A stretch of 32,448 nt of DNA from an uncultured Pseudomonadota bacterium (GCA_947303585.1 CAMYYT010000014.1:1-32448); one strand, 5' to 3'; numbered from the stretch's first letter, positions 24,497 through 31,940 are shown. Numbers and translations: made by a program. Notes: generated by a model from the letters alone, not told the origin.

Positions 24497-25174
24497 CAGA
24501 TGCAGATTACGTGCAGAATAAAACACATTTCCAGAGACCAATAGATGGTCATACAGTTTTATGCCTAATTTTTCTAGTGTATTTTTCAATTCTTGGGTTA
24601 TTAATAAATCTTGAGATGAAAAAGAAGAAACTCCTGATGGATGATTATGTAATAAAACAATGCTACCTGCATTTAAATCCAAGGCTTTCTTGACAATTTC
24701 GCGAACATACACTGCCGCCCAATCAATTGTTCCAGAGCTATGTAATTCGTCTTTGATTAATCTGTATGCAGAATCTAGATAAAACACGTGAAATTCTTCC
24801 ACTGTTTTTCCTTGTAATAATATTTTACAATAGTTTTCTAGTTTTTCATAACTATGGAATATCGGAGTCGCATCTAATTCGTATTTATACTTCATTTCTG
24901 TTATTCTATGAATCAATTTGAAAAACACAGCCGTATTTTCTTTTACCCCTTCATTTTCAACTAATTTTTCCATTGGCGCAGATAATAACTGATGTATGCT
25001 GCCATACTTCTTATACAACTGTCTTGATAACATACGCACATCGCGTCTTGGTATAGCATAAGTCAAAAGCAGTTCTAATATTTCATAATCTGCCAATTGC
25101 CCATCAAGAAATTTTTTACGAAGTCTTGCTCTGTGACCTTGTTGCAAAGATTGTATATCCTTTGTATTAATCAT
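24488..25174 (-). CDS. radC: RadC family JAB/MPN-domain protein
   Basis: 228 residues, full length. An N-terminal helix-hairpin-like region (about 30-90) precedes a JAB1/MPN domain with the JAMM metal set: Glu in KDELHSSG, HNHPSG at 176-181 and Asp189 in SSFSSQD. The family stretch TVEEFHVFYLDSAYRLI is present. RadC was once linked to DNA repair, but its true activity is unsettled. It starts inside the last codons of map (8-nt overlap), making it the final gene of the lptE-holA-map-radC unit. Confidence 0.92.
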   Translation of the reverse strand: MINTKDIQSLQQGHRARLRKKFLDGQLADYEILELLLTYAIPRRDVRMLSRQLYKKYGSIHQLLSAPMEKLVENEGVKENTAVFFKLIHRITEMKYKYELDATPIFHSYEKLENYCKILLQGKTVEEFHVFYLDSAYRLIKDELHSSGTIDWAAVYVREIVKKALDLNAGSIVLLHNHPSGVSSFSSQDLLITQELKNTLEKLGIKLYDHLLVSGNVFYSARNLHLLK

Positions 25175-25937
25175 TTAACATTTTTTCTGTGAATATAATC
25201 ACGCCATCTTCTGTGATTCCCAAAGTGTGTTCCCATTGTGCAGACAAACTTCCATCAGCTGTTCTGACCGTCCATCCATCTTTTTCATCTGTCTTACACA
25301 TCCAAGTTCCAACATTTATCATCGGTTCAATAGTAAAAACAAAACCAGGTTGCATAATCAATTTATCATACGATTTATCATAAAAATGTAAAATATTGGG
25401 ATTATCATGCATAACTTTGCCAATACCATGCCCACAATAATCGCGCACAATAGAAAAACCATGTGGTTTTGCGACACTTTCTATTACTTTCCCGATTTCA
25501 GACAAAGGTACCCCTGGCGCACAGATAGAAATTGCAGCATTCAAAGCATCCTGACAGGTTTGAACTAATTCACGTGCTTTGCTTGAAACATTGCCTATCA
25601 TAAACATACGCGACGCATCTCCATGGAAACCGTGATATTCTGCAGTCAAATCAATATTTACAATATCACCATCTTTTAAAATTACATCATCGCTGGGGAT
25701 TCCATGACAAACGACTTCGTTTATAGATGTACAAATACTTTTTGGGTATCCCATATATCCCAAATCAGACGAACGGGCCCCATTTTCTTTCAAAAACGCA
25801 GCAACTAATCTATCAATTTCACCAGTTGATATCCCTGCAACAACATAAGGTGTTATAAAATCAAAACAGCGCGCGACCAAATCCCCAGAAACACGCAATC
25901 TTTTAAAATCTTTCGGAGCATACACAGATGATAACAT
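25167..25937 (-). CDS. map: Methionine aminopeptidase, type I
   Basis: 256 residues, normal for the two-metal enzyme that removes the initiator Met from nascent proteins. The metal ligands are recognisable in order: Asp in VNIDLTAEYHGFHGD, the second Asp in that stretch, His in YCGHGIGKVMHDNPN, Glu in FTIEPMINVG and Glu in QWEHTLGITEDG. The substrate His lies in NEVVCHGIPSD. AAGGAAG precedes the ATG, 2 nt after the holA stop. It is co-transcribed with holA and overlaps radC. Confidence 0.96.
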   Translation of the reverse strand: MLSSVYAPKDFKRLRVSGDLVARCFDFITPYVVAGISTGEIDRLVAAFLKENGARSSDLGYMGYPKSICTSINEVVCHGIPSDDVILKDGDIVNIDLTAEYHGFHGDASRMFMIGNVSSKARELVQTCQDALNAAISICAPGVPLSEIGKVIESVAKPHGFSIVRDYCGHGIGKVMHDNPNILHFYDKSYDKLIMQPGFVFTIEPMINVGTWMCKTDEKDGWTVRTADGSLSAQWEHTLGITEDGVIIFTEKMLND

Positions 25938-25939
25938 TT

Positions 25940-26926
25940 TTACTTCCTTCTTTTTAAAGCTAACTTAGCCGCCCTGGCAGACAATTTTAATGAAAAATCA
26001 CGAATTAAAATTCCCGGTTGTAAACCTTTTGTCCTGCACATTCTTTCTAAATCATTTAATTTCAATAAAACATTTACAATTTCTTCTTCAGGCCATATTT
26101 TTACCGCCATATTAAACTTATCAGCAACTTTCCAAAACAGTTTTGGTAATTGTCCGTCTGCCACCGCTGTTAATAACTTAGTAAAATGATTATAAAGCAT
26201 ACGAACCAACAAATTTGCATCTGCGCCGCTATAAATCAATCTGTCCAAAGCAACCATTGTTTGATTCATATGCCCCGCAGTCAAAGAATACATATAATCA
26301 TCAGCGCTAGTCGCCGACGTATCAGGCAAACATTTTTCAACATCTTCTAAATCTACAACATGTTTATCAGAAACATATATCGCTATCTTTTGTAAAAAAC
26401 TGCGTGTAATTCCCCTGTCGCCACCCATATGAGATAACATATAAGACATCGCATCTGGCGTCACCTGACGAATTCCCGCCTGGGCAGATAATTCTTTGTG
26501 GATAAGCGCTTCAAGTGTTTTTGCATCATCAGTATAGCAGGCAATCGCCGCTATATTCTTTTCATCTTCAAATAATTTACGCAAAGACCCAACACGCAAA
26601 TCCCCAGCCGTCACAATCACAGTTGCACACAAAGAAGACGAAGTAACTAATTCAGATATAATTTTTGTATCACTATCCCCCGCCCCAGATATCACAACAG
26701 CTTTGCGTCCACCAAACATAGAAGGACTGAAACTTTCCGCAAAAACAGCGTCTTGTTTATCGCGCAATTCGTTTGCATCCAAAGCCAACAAATTACCCTT
26801 TTCTATTTCTAATTTTTCAATGGCTTTATCACACAATTCATCAACCAGACCAGCATCTTGCCCGTATATTAACACCGCGTTAACATTAGCAATACCAGAA
26901 TTAAAATCTGATTCCTTCCACTTCAT
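25940..26926 (-). CDS. holA: DNA polymerase III subunit delta
   Basis: Clamp-loader subunit that opens the sliding clamp. 328 residues from the ATG at 26926 (MKWKESDFNSGIANVNAVLIYGQDAGLVDELC). The delta plan is visible: GQD near the start, SPSMFGGRKAVVISG, a central Rossmann-like domain, the helical lid and the C-terminal collar (DANLLVRMLYNHFTKLL, FSLKLSARAAKLALKRR). A longer in-frame start at 26959 lies inside lptE and is rejected. Start and lptE stop are 1 nt apart, so translation is coupled. The lptE-holA order is conserved in alphaproteobacteria and supports the call. Confidence 0.9.
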   Translation of the reverse strand: MKWKESDFNSGIANVNAVLIYGQDAGLVDELCDKAIEKLEIEKGNLLALDANELRDKQDAVFAESFSPSMFGGRKAVVISGAGDSDTKIISELVTSSSLCATVIVTAGDLRVGSLRKLFEDEKNIAAIACYTDDAKTLEALIHKELSAQAGIRQVTPDAMSYMLSHMGGDRGITRSFLQKIAIYVSDKHVVDLEDVEKCLPDTSATSADDYMYSLTAGHMNQTMVALDRLIYSGADANLLVRMLYNHFTKLLTAVADGQLPKLFWKVADKFNMAVKIWPEEEIVNVLLKLNDLERMCRTKGLQPGILIRDFSLKLSARAAKLALKRRK

Positions 26927-26927
26927 C

Positions 26928-27386
26928 TTATTGGCTTCCTGTCTTTTGAATTTCAGCAATCACACGTATACCAATCTTATCTGACAGTTGTTGTATCGTA
27001 TTAAGGACGGCATTATTATATGAAGCATTTGATGCAACAAGATACCGCACAAAAGTATAACTTTCTGCAGCAGATTCACTTCCCCGAGCAATTTCCTTGT
27101 CTCCCTCTTTCAAAACATAAGACGCATTTAATCTTACCTCTTGCCAAAGCGCATCACCCGCACGTTCAAACGCTTTGTATTGAGTGACTGGTTCTTGTAA
27201 GTTTACAACCAACGAATATTTTGCGCCTTGCTCGTGAATACCACCAAATTTAGCATTCAAAGAATTTCTTAATTCAATTCCATTAATACCACTTATCGGG
27301 GCGACATAAACATCCGTGCTGTTTCCCGAAAAAACGGGTTTAAAACTGCACGCAGCAACTAATAAACAAAGAATCAATTTTTTCAT
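26928..27386 (-). CDS. lptE: LPS assembly lipoprotein LptE
   Basis: 152 residues. A lipoprotein signal with lipobox VAAC (Cys13) predicts outer-membrane attachment. The mature part has the short LptE-like plan: a first strand (VYVAPISGINGIELRNSLNAKF), a basic central strand region and a final long helix (NNAVLNTIQQLSDKIGIRVIAEI). LptE plugs the LptD barrel that inserts lipopolysaccharide. The sequence family diverges quickly, so the call leans on size, lipobox, fold pattern and position directly before holA. Usually leuS precedes it; here the upstream neighbour is instead a divergent unknown gene, so the cluster is broken on that side. Confidence 0.82.
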   Translation of the reverse strand: MKKLILCLLVAACSFKPVFSGNSTDVYVAPISGINGIELRNSLNAKFGGIHEQGAKYSLVVNLQEPVTQYKAFERAGDALWQEVRLNASYVLKEGDKEIARGSESAAESYTFVRYLVASNASYNNAVLNTIQQLSDKIGIRVIAEIQKTGSQ

Positions 27387-27452
27387 AAGTTTTTCCTGTT
27401 GAACTTTACTGTAATATTAGCTACACTTTTAATAAATCGCAAGAGGGAATTA

Positions 27453-28694
27453 GTGAATATTTTTTTAATACTTTTATCCGTAATAATAATGGCCGGCTAC
27501 TATATTATGTCCAGTCCTTCTTTGCGCATAATTGAACACGAAACTGAATATTCCATAGAAAAGGCTGATTTACGGTCTATTGCAGAATGCGTGGCATCTT
27601 CTCAAAACGCCGCAATGTATGCCGAAGATTTTATCGACGATTGCGTTGAACGTTTTGGCATAGTCAGCCAATACGTCTGTATGAACAATTCATATAATGT
27701 AATATCTTGTGATACAGAATCAGGAAAAGCCCCTGCATACAATTTTATTATCACAACTAGCGACCCTTTGCCCAAAGAAAAATACAATAACATGTTGGAA
27801 ATACTGGAAAAATATTACCCAGACGCCGGAACTTTTGGCATATTTCTTAATTCAGAATTAATGTCCGCAGGCGCAATCGCCAGGCGCTCTATCCCACAAA
27901 AAATCATAAATGCTGCAGAATTAACCGACGGGCAATTGACATATATAATGCAATATAAAATCCCAGAAGAAACAATAGATTATCCGGTAACAGACGGATA
28001 TGCCATAGAATGTCCTTCTGGAACAATGAAAACCTATCGTTTTGGCCGTTGGCAATGCATCGAATATAACTATAAGATATCATGCACAGGTGACACAATA
28101 TGGGATGAATCTGTTATGGATTGTGTCGAAGATGAAACCCGTAAACCGCTTTGTTCTAATAATCAAACAGCTGTTATGATTGACAATGTATGGGAATGCG
28201 TAGACCCTTTTTCAGACAAAACTTGCCCAGACGGTATGATTGCGCGTCTTAATTATACTGCTTTGGAATGGGAATGCGTAGAAGACCCAAATACAACCAA
28301 AAAAGTAAAAAAATGTGATAATATTGCCAAAAGTGCGCGCATCGGGGGTGGAATTGGCGCAACATTACGCGTCCGTTCTGTTTCGTGTACAGATTGTGAA
28401 ACCCCGGTCGTTGATGAAGACTCTTGTGAAACTTATTGCGTTCCTGATCCAATAAAACTTGAAGACCCAAAATGTTATGCTTATTCAATCGAAGAATGTA
28501 CTGGACCGAATCGGGGTATATATTTTGGTTTTACCCAAAAATCTAACATAGACACCATACCAGAACTGGAAAATGCGATTATAACATTGGATAAAGAACA
28601 CAGCCAAAATAGAATGTTCAATTGTATGGATTGCGGTATGGGTGAAATCGATACCGAACAATCAATCTATCCATATACTGCGGTTTGCAAGTAA
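27453..28694 (+). CDS. Membrane-anchored Cys-rich protein with W-x-C repeats
   Basis: 413 residues from a GTG start at 27453, chosen because AGAGGGA lies just before it and the protein then opens with a membrane segment (NIFLILLSVIIMAGYYIM). A TTG at 27399 would add 18 residues without any ribosome site. Residues about 25-185 form a mixed domain with four Cys. Residues about 190-280 carry four related units of 16-18 residues, each starting with Cys and ending in Trp/Met-x-Cys-Val/Ile-Glu/Asp (RWQCIE, VMDCVE, VWECVD, EWECVED). A further Cys-dense tail follows (CTDCETPV, CETYCVP, CMDCGMG). The layout suggests an envelope or pilus-like surface protein stabilised by disulfides. The family is not recognised. 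Confidence 0.75.
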   Translation: MNIFLILLSVIIMAGYYIMSSPSLRIIEHETEYSIEKADLRSIAECVASSQNAAMYAEDFIDDCVERFGIVSQYVCMNNSYNVISCDTESGKAPAYNFIITTSDPLPKEKYNNMLEILEKYYPDAGTFGIFLNSELMSAGAIARRSIPQKIINAAELTDGQLTYIMQYKIPEETIDYPVTDGYAIECPSGTMKTYRFGRWQCIEYNYKISCTGDTIWDESVMDCVEDETRKPLCSNNQTAVMIDNVWECVDPFSDKTCPDGMIARLNYTALEWECVEDPNTTKKVKKCDNIAKSARIGGGIGATLRVRSVSCTDCETPVVDEDSCETYCVPDPIKLEDPKCYAYSIEECTGPNRGIYFGFTQKSNIDTIPELENAIITLDKEHSQNRMFNCMDCGMGEIDTEQSIYPYTAVCK

Positions 28695-28769
28695 GAAACG
28701 CTCAACAATAACTTGACTTTGCAACAATTTTCGTTAATCTCGTAAATATAAACGTTTAAAGGATACAAA

Positions 28770-29291
28770 ATGGCGACCATTTCAAACACAAAATATGTCA
28801 CTGTCTGCAAAAATGGTATTTTTGTTGGTGGCAAACCAGCAATATATTATTGTGGTCAAAAAATACTTTATCCAGAAACTATCATGGATAAATTTGAACA
28901 AACACAACTTAAATATCCAAACATCAAAGAATTTCGTTTTTTGGCATCTGAAACCACAGGGGACAGAACTCTAGAAAGCGGTACCCCTGTTGCAAAACAC
29001 GGACTAAATGGTTGGGCTTGTTTTAAATTCATCGACGGCTTTATATCACCATGGGTGCTGATGTCAAAGCAAAACCACTTGTCCACTATGCATTACGTAG
29101 CAGGACGAGGTGCTCTTGATTGTTTAAACAACTTTTGTTATAACAGCGACGTATTTCTTCAACCTGTTCTGGGACCATATCGTGATGTTTTTATTCAGGT
29201 AAACTTACAAAACACCACTGAAAGTTGGGCTGTTATTAATGGTTATAGAATAAAACTAACAATTGAAAAAATTAACCAACAAGGAAGATAG
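28770..29291 (+). CDS. Unrecognised soluble protein
   Basis: 173 residues of unknown family. There is no signal peptide or membrane span. It is rich in aromatic residues and has five Cys (TVCKNG, YYCGQK, WACFKF, DCLNNFCYN). Segments such as EFRFLASETTGDRTLESGTPVAKHGLNGWACFKFIDG read like a compact beta-rich fold. The ATG follows AAAGGAT at ideal spacing. TTGACT and TTGCAA elements at about 28722-28733 with A/T-rich sequence near 28752 may form its promoter. It is followed by a strong terminator, so it is a single-gene unit. Confidence 0.7.
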   Translation: MATISNTKYVTVCKNGIFVGGKPAIYYCGQKILYPETIMDKFEQTQLKYPNIKEFRFLASETTGDRTLESGTPVAKHGLNGWACFKFIDGFISPWVLMSKQNHLSTMHYVAGRGALDCLNNFCYNSDVFLQPVLGPYRDVFIQVNLQNTTESWAVINGYRIKLTIEKINQQGR

Positions 29292-29328
29292 TTTATTATC
29301 TGCTGAAAAACCAGATATCAAAATAACA

Positions 29329-29353
29329 AGACCACCCTTTCGGGTGGTTTTTG
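29329..29353 (+). terminator. Intrinsic terminator after the 28770 gene
   Basis: ACCACCC-TTTC-GGGTGGT hairpin (29331-29348) followed by a T-run. Confidence 0.9.
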
Positions 29354-29505
29354 TTTAGTTTTCATCATCTATCACACTTTGTGTACCGCGACTAATGAGG
29401 GGCGTTGTTACAATGCTGCTCCGCTGCCTTATGGTAGCAGGACATACTGTGCAATTCACGAACTAAAGGAATTCGCGATTTGTTGCAGTTTGAAAAAAAA
29501 TAAAA
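29354..29505. other. Gene-free stretch with a GC-rich core
   Basis: Between a terminator and the next promoter lie about 150 bases without a credible gene. The core (about 29385-29455) is clearly richer in G+C than its flanks and contains CTGCC-TTAT-GGTAGCAG, able to form a short hairpin. Short open frames exist on both strands but lack starts with ribosome sites. It could be a gene remnant or a small RNA; nothing decides between them. Confidence 0.3.
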
Positions 29506-29509
29506 ATAC

Positions 29510-29538
29510 TTGACAAATTATAAATTATGTCCTATATT
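29510..29538 (+). promoter_or_regulatory. Sigma70-type promoter of the 29572 gene
   Basis: Consensus TTGACA (29510-29515), 17-nt spacer, TATATT (29533-29538). Predicted start near 29545, upstream of the AAAGGAAC ribosome site. Confidence 0.8.
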
Positions 29539-29571
29539 CACAATAACAAGTTAAACCAAAGGAACAAAAAA

Positions 29572-29889
29572 ATGGATAAAAACGATTTTAAAAAGCTAAT
29601 GAGAAATATTAACGATATACACCCTGTTTTGATTGGGCTGGCGGGTGTTGTTCTGTTGTGTTTGCCTGTTATATCACCTGCATCTGCAGAATGTTCTTAT
29701 ATGGAAGACAAAGCTTTTATTGCGGGTTTGGTATGTATCTTGTATTCCGTAGTTTTTGGAGTTGCAAAAGAAATCGCGCTCCACAAAGAACACAAGGCCA
29801 AGTTTGATAAATCAATGCAGGAATTTTATGCAAAACGAGAAAAATTCAAAAGAACAATAAAACAAGATGCTCAAAAAAGGGTTAAATAA
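29572..29889 (+). CDS. Small two-span membrane protein
   Basis: 105 residues from the ATG at 29572, which follows AAAGGAAC; an upstream in-frame ATG at 29527 lies inside the promoter and is rejected. Two hydrophobic spans (about 18-38, HPVLIGLAGVVLLCLPVIS, and 48-64, AFIAGLVCILYSVVFGV) are joined by a short loop with a Cys. A strongly basic helical tail of about 40 residues follows (KEHKAKFDKSMQEFYAKREKFKR), expected in the cytoplasm. The family is not recognised. It is a single-gene unit with a strong promoter and its own terminator. Confidence 0.7.
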   Translation: MDKNDFKKLMRNINDIHPVLIGLAGVVLLCLPVISPASAECSYMEDKAFIAGLVCILYSVVFGVAKEIALHKEHKAKFDKSMQEFYAKREKFKRTIKQDAQKRVK

Positions 29890-29908
29890 ATATTTGTTGA
29901 TCTGAATA

Positions 29909-29937
29909 AAAAACTCGTCATTTTGGCGAGTTTTTTC
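29909..29937 (+). terminator. Intrinsic terminator after the 29572 gene
   Basis: AACTCG and CGAGTT arms (29912-29932), extended inward by C-G and A-T pairs, followed by a run of six T. Confidence 0.88.
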
Positions 29938-29999
29938 TTATTATCAGCCACAATAAATTCGAACAAAGAAAAAGGTTATACTTCCAAGCTTTTTTTCAT

Positions 30000-30077
30000 A
30001 AAAAGTTCGTAAATTGGCGAAATAGTGTCTGTTTTTACCATCCTATTTACGAACTCGTGAAAGCATTGGGAAACAAA
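30000..30077. repeat. 78-nt hairpin-forming repeat, copy 1
   Basis: Aligns without gaps to 31541-31618; by my count about 62 of 78 positions match. It contains an inverted repeat: GTTCGTAAATTGG (30005-30017) and CCTATTTACGAAC (30042-30054), 12 of 13 pairs. The 3' part TGTGAAAG-like plus AAACAAA is also conserved. It lies just downstream of tyrS, outside any gene. Confidence 0.75.
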
Positions 30078-30079
30078 TA

Positions 30080-30103
30080 AAAATACCGCCCAAACGGGCG
30101 GTT
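30080..30103 (-). terminator. tyrS terminator
   Basis: ACCGCCC-AAAC-GGGCGGT hairpin (30085-30102). Read on minus it is followed by ATTTTTATTTG and lies just after the tyrS stop. Confidence 0.85.
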
Positions 30104-30117
30104 TAGATAACGTATCA

Positions 30118-31314
30118 TTATTTTACTATTTTGAAGAATGTTTTACGTCCTACACGAACAAACAATGTACTATTGGTTGGTATAATCTGATTTATATCAG
30201 CAACCTTTTCATCATTTATTGTGACGGCATTTTGTAAAACTAATCTTCGTAATTCAGTTTTTGATTCCGTTGGCATACCAATTTGCAACACTTCTATTAC
30301 AGCTAATTCCGATTTGTCTGTTGTAAATTCAGGCGCATTTTCGGGAAACACTTTATTTGAAAAAGTATTCTTAAAATGTTCCATCGCGGAATTTGCCGCA
30401 TCGACACCGTGGAAAATTTCCACAATTTTACGTGCAGTAAATAACTTGGCATTCATTGGATTGTTTTCAATGTCTAATGCATCTATTTCATCTAATGGAA
30501 CACGGGTATTATTTATCAAGAAAACACGAATCATTTCGTCTGGTTGAGCCATTATTTGCCCAAACATAGTATTTGCATCCGTATTTAAAAATACACCTGT
30601 GCCACGTGATTTAGACATCAGTTCGCCGGTTATTGGGTTTTCCATCAAATTATTGCACACAATGAACTTTTCTTTGTTTTTCAATTTTTTCAACAAAGTT
30701 CTCCCCATCAATGCATTAAATGTTTGGTCAACACCGCACAATTCAACATCGGCATCCAGTGCCACAGAATCAAACCCTTGGAAAATTGGGTACAGAAATT
30801 CATGCAGGTGAATTGGTCGGTTCTCTGCCATCCGTTTTTGAAACATATCTCGTTCTAGCATATGTTGTACAGTGGTATTTGATGCCAGTTCTATCAAATC
30901 ACGCATAGAAAGTTTATTCAACCAATCGCCATTGAAAACAATGTGTGCGGGATTATCTGCATCGTCGAAATTTATAAGTGGCGAAATCTGACGAACCCAA
31001 TCTTTTGAAAATTCGTGTACTTGTTCTGGGGTTAATCTAGCACGTGCAGAGTTTCGGTCGCTGGGGTCGCCGATGCACGCGGTAAAATCACCGAACAACA
31101 CAAATACTTCGTGTCCCAGTTTTCTAAATTCTTCCAGCAACATAAAGTTCTTGGCATGCGACAGGTGCAACGATGCATTGGTTGGGTCGGCACCTATGAA
31201 AAACCGAAGTTTTTCATTCAGCAACCGTTGCTTAAATTCTTCCCGTGATGGTAAAATATCTACAATTATCCCACGGTCCAATATTTCATCTATAATTTGT
31301 TCTTTGGTTTTCAT
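30118..31314 (-). CDS. tyrS: Tyrosyl-tRNA synthetase
   Basis: 398 residues, class I synthetase charging tRNA-Tyr. The HIGH-type motif is HLSH (about 50-53) in IGADPTNASLHLSHAKN. Tyr-specific segments are FGDFTACIGDPSDRNSAR and YPIFQGFDSVALDADVELCGVDQTFN, and the KMSKS motif reads LMSKSRG. A C-terminal S4-like RNA-binding domain covers about 335-398. The start has a good AAAGGAT site. The gene has a 216-nt region upstream with a consensus promoter, a Tyr-rich leader peptide and alternative hairpins, all pointing to attenuation by tyrosine supply. The same feature independently supports the amino-acid specificity. Confidence 0.96.
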   Translation of the reverse strand: MKTKEQIIDEILDRGIIVDILPSREEFKQRLLNEKLRFFIGADPTNASLHLSHAKNFMLLEEFRKLGHEVFVLFGDFTACIGDPSDRNSARARLTPEQVHEFSKDWVRQISPLINFDDADNPAHIVFNGDWLNKLSMRDLIELASNTTVQHMLERDMFQKRMAENRPIHLHEFLYPIFQGFDSVALDADVELCGVDQTFNALMGRTLLKKLKNKEKFIVCNNLMENPITGELMSKSRGTGVFLNTDANTMFGQIMAQPDEMIRVFLINNTRVPLDEIDALDIENNPMNAKLFTARKIVEIFHGVDAANSAMEHFKNTFSNKVFPENAPEFTTDKSELAVIEVLQIGMPTESKTELRRLVLQNAVTINDEKVADINQIIPTNSTLFVRVGRKTFFKIVK

Positions 31315-31342
31315 TACTTAATCCTTTGTTTTTGTTATGAAT

Positions 31343-31388
31343 AAAAAAATTGGCTTTGGCAAAATCCCCTTATGGTGCCCAAGCCAAT
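31343..31388 (-). terminator. Attenuator terminator hairpin in the tyrS leader
   Basis: On minus, ATTGGCTTGGGCA (31388-31376) pairs with TGCCAAAGCCAAT (31361-31349): 12 of 13 pairs with one G.A mismatch. A run of seven T follows at 31349-31343. It sits before the tyrS ribosome site, so its formation would stop transcription ahead of the gene. Confidence 0.85.
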
Positions 31389-31411
31389 CAAACCCATAAC
31401 ACCATAAGGGG
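31366..31411 (-). promoter_or_regulatory. Antiterminator stem of the tyrS attenuator
   Basis: On minus, CCCCTTATGGTG (31411-31400), directly after the leader stop codon, pairs perfectly over 12 bp with CACCATAAGGGG (31377-31366). The 3' arm overlaps the terminator's 5' arm by 2 nt and fills its loop, while the loop of this stem holds the rest of the terminator's 5' arm. The two structures therefore compete, or could at most form a strained pseudoknot. Confidence 0.8.
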
Positions 31412-31492
31412 TTAATAGGCGTAATAAAAACCACATGCACAAAAATGTGCAGATTCAATAATACTATTAAGATTCAAACTATCTTTCATCAT
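31412..31492 (-). CDS. tyrS leader peptide (Tyr-sensing)
   Basis: 26 codons from ATG-ATG at 31492 to TAA at 31414-31412. It begins MMKDSLNLN and ends CGFYYAY-stop, so three of the last four codons are Tyr (TAT TAC GCC TAT). A ribosome waiting at the paired Tyr codons would leave the adjacent CCCCTTATGGTG arm free, favouring the antiterminator. One reaching the stop would cover that arm and allow the terminator. An internal GCACA-TTTT-TGTGC hairpin may act as a pause site. The start has only GAG next to it and a 5' leader of about 3-5 nt, so initiation is nearly leaderless. Function is inferred from geometry. Confidence 0.82.
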   Translation of the reverse strand: MMKDSLNLNSIIESAHFCACGFYYAY

Positions 31493-31502
31493 CTCACGCT
31501 AT

Positions 31503-31530
31503 ATTATAGAAAAAACTCATAAAATGTCAA
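31503..31530 (-). promoter_or_regulatory. tyrS promoter
   Basis: TTGACA (31530-31525), 16-nt spacer, TATAAT (31508-31503). Both hexamers match the sigma70 consensus exactly. The predicted start is near 31496, a few bases before the leader-peptide ATG. Confidence 0.85.
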
Positions 31531-31540
31531 GCGTGTCGGT

Positions 31541-31618
31541 AAAAAGTTCGTAAATTGGTAAAACGGGGTTAGTTTTTAACCGCCAACTTACGAACTTGTG
31601 AAAGTATTAGAAAACAAA
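31541..31618. repeat. 78-nt hairpin-forming repeat, copy 2
   Basis: Direct-orientation partner of 30000-30077. The inverted repeat is GTTCGTAAATTGG (31546-31558) and CCAACTTACGAAC (31583-31595), 12 of 13 pairs, or fully paired with one G.U on the minus strand. An inner GGTTA...TAACC stem is seen only in this copy. It lies just upstream of the tyrS promoter. Confidence 0.75.
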
Positions 31619-31639
31619 GAAAAAAAATCGACCAAACAG

Positions 31640-31940
31640 TGTCTTAATGTTTCGCTCGGCACTTTGTGCCTGTGCGGCATTCCTAACGCATCGCGATAAA
31701 TCGCTCTGCTACTCATAGTGGCAGCCCCACTCGGATTTTTTACTCGCCTCCTCGATACGCAATAAATAAAATCAAAAAAATCTGCCCGCTGTTGATTTTT
31801 TAAGATTTTCTTAATTGTCCCACTCGGATTTCCCTCGGCTTGCGCCTGCGGGGCATTCGTTTGCGCTCAAACTTCGCTTCGTTCGTTTTCGCTTACTCAT
31901 AGTGAACCGCGGTTCAAACCCGGGGGTTGAGCAAAAATTA
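31640..31940. repeat. Gene-free repeat region carrying tRNA-Glu tail fragments
   Basis: About 300 bases without a credible gene. Two degenerate modules recur: one at about 31655-31725, the other at about 31833-31910. Both contain a TCGGC...GCCTG...GGCATTC block and then CT(T)ACTCATAGTG. They are interleaved with copies of the tRNA-Glu 3' end at 31719-31738 and 31819-31831. GGTTCAAACCC near 31912-31922 also resembles a tRNA T-arm. Confidence 0.6.
31719..31738 (-). repeat. 20-nt copy of the tRNA-Glu 3' end
   Basis: TGGCAGCCCCACTCGGATTT is identical to 31970-31989, which is the 3' end of the tRNA-Glu gene including CCA (complement strand). It has no tRNA body attached. A 13-nt part, CCCACTCGGATTT, recurs at 31819-31831. 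Confidence 0.8.

Noticed and set aside
31320..31500. T-box riboswitch controlling tyrS
   Set aside because: No T-box consensus or specifier stem is visible; the leader ORF with terminal Tyr codons and alternative hairpins explains the region better.
31640..31719. Short minus-strand ORF beginning ATGAGTAGC that reads through to the 78-nt repeat
   Set aside because: No ribosome site, no recognisable protein, and it consists of repeat sequence.
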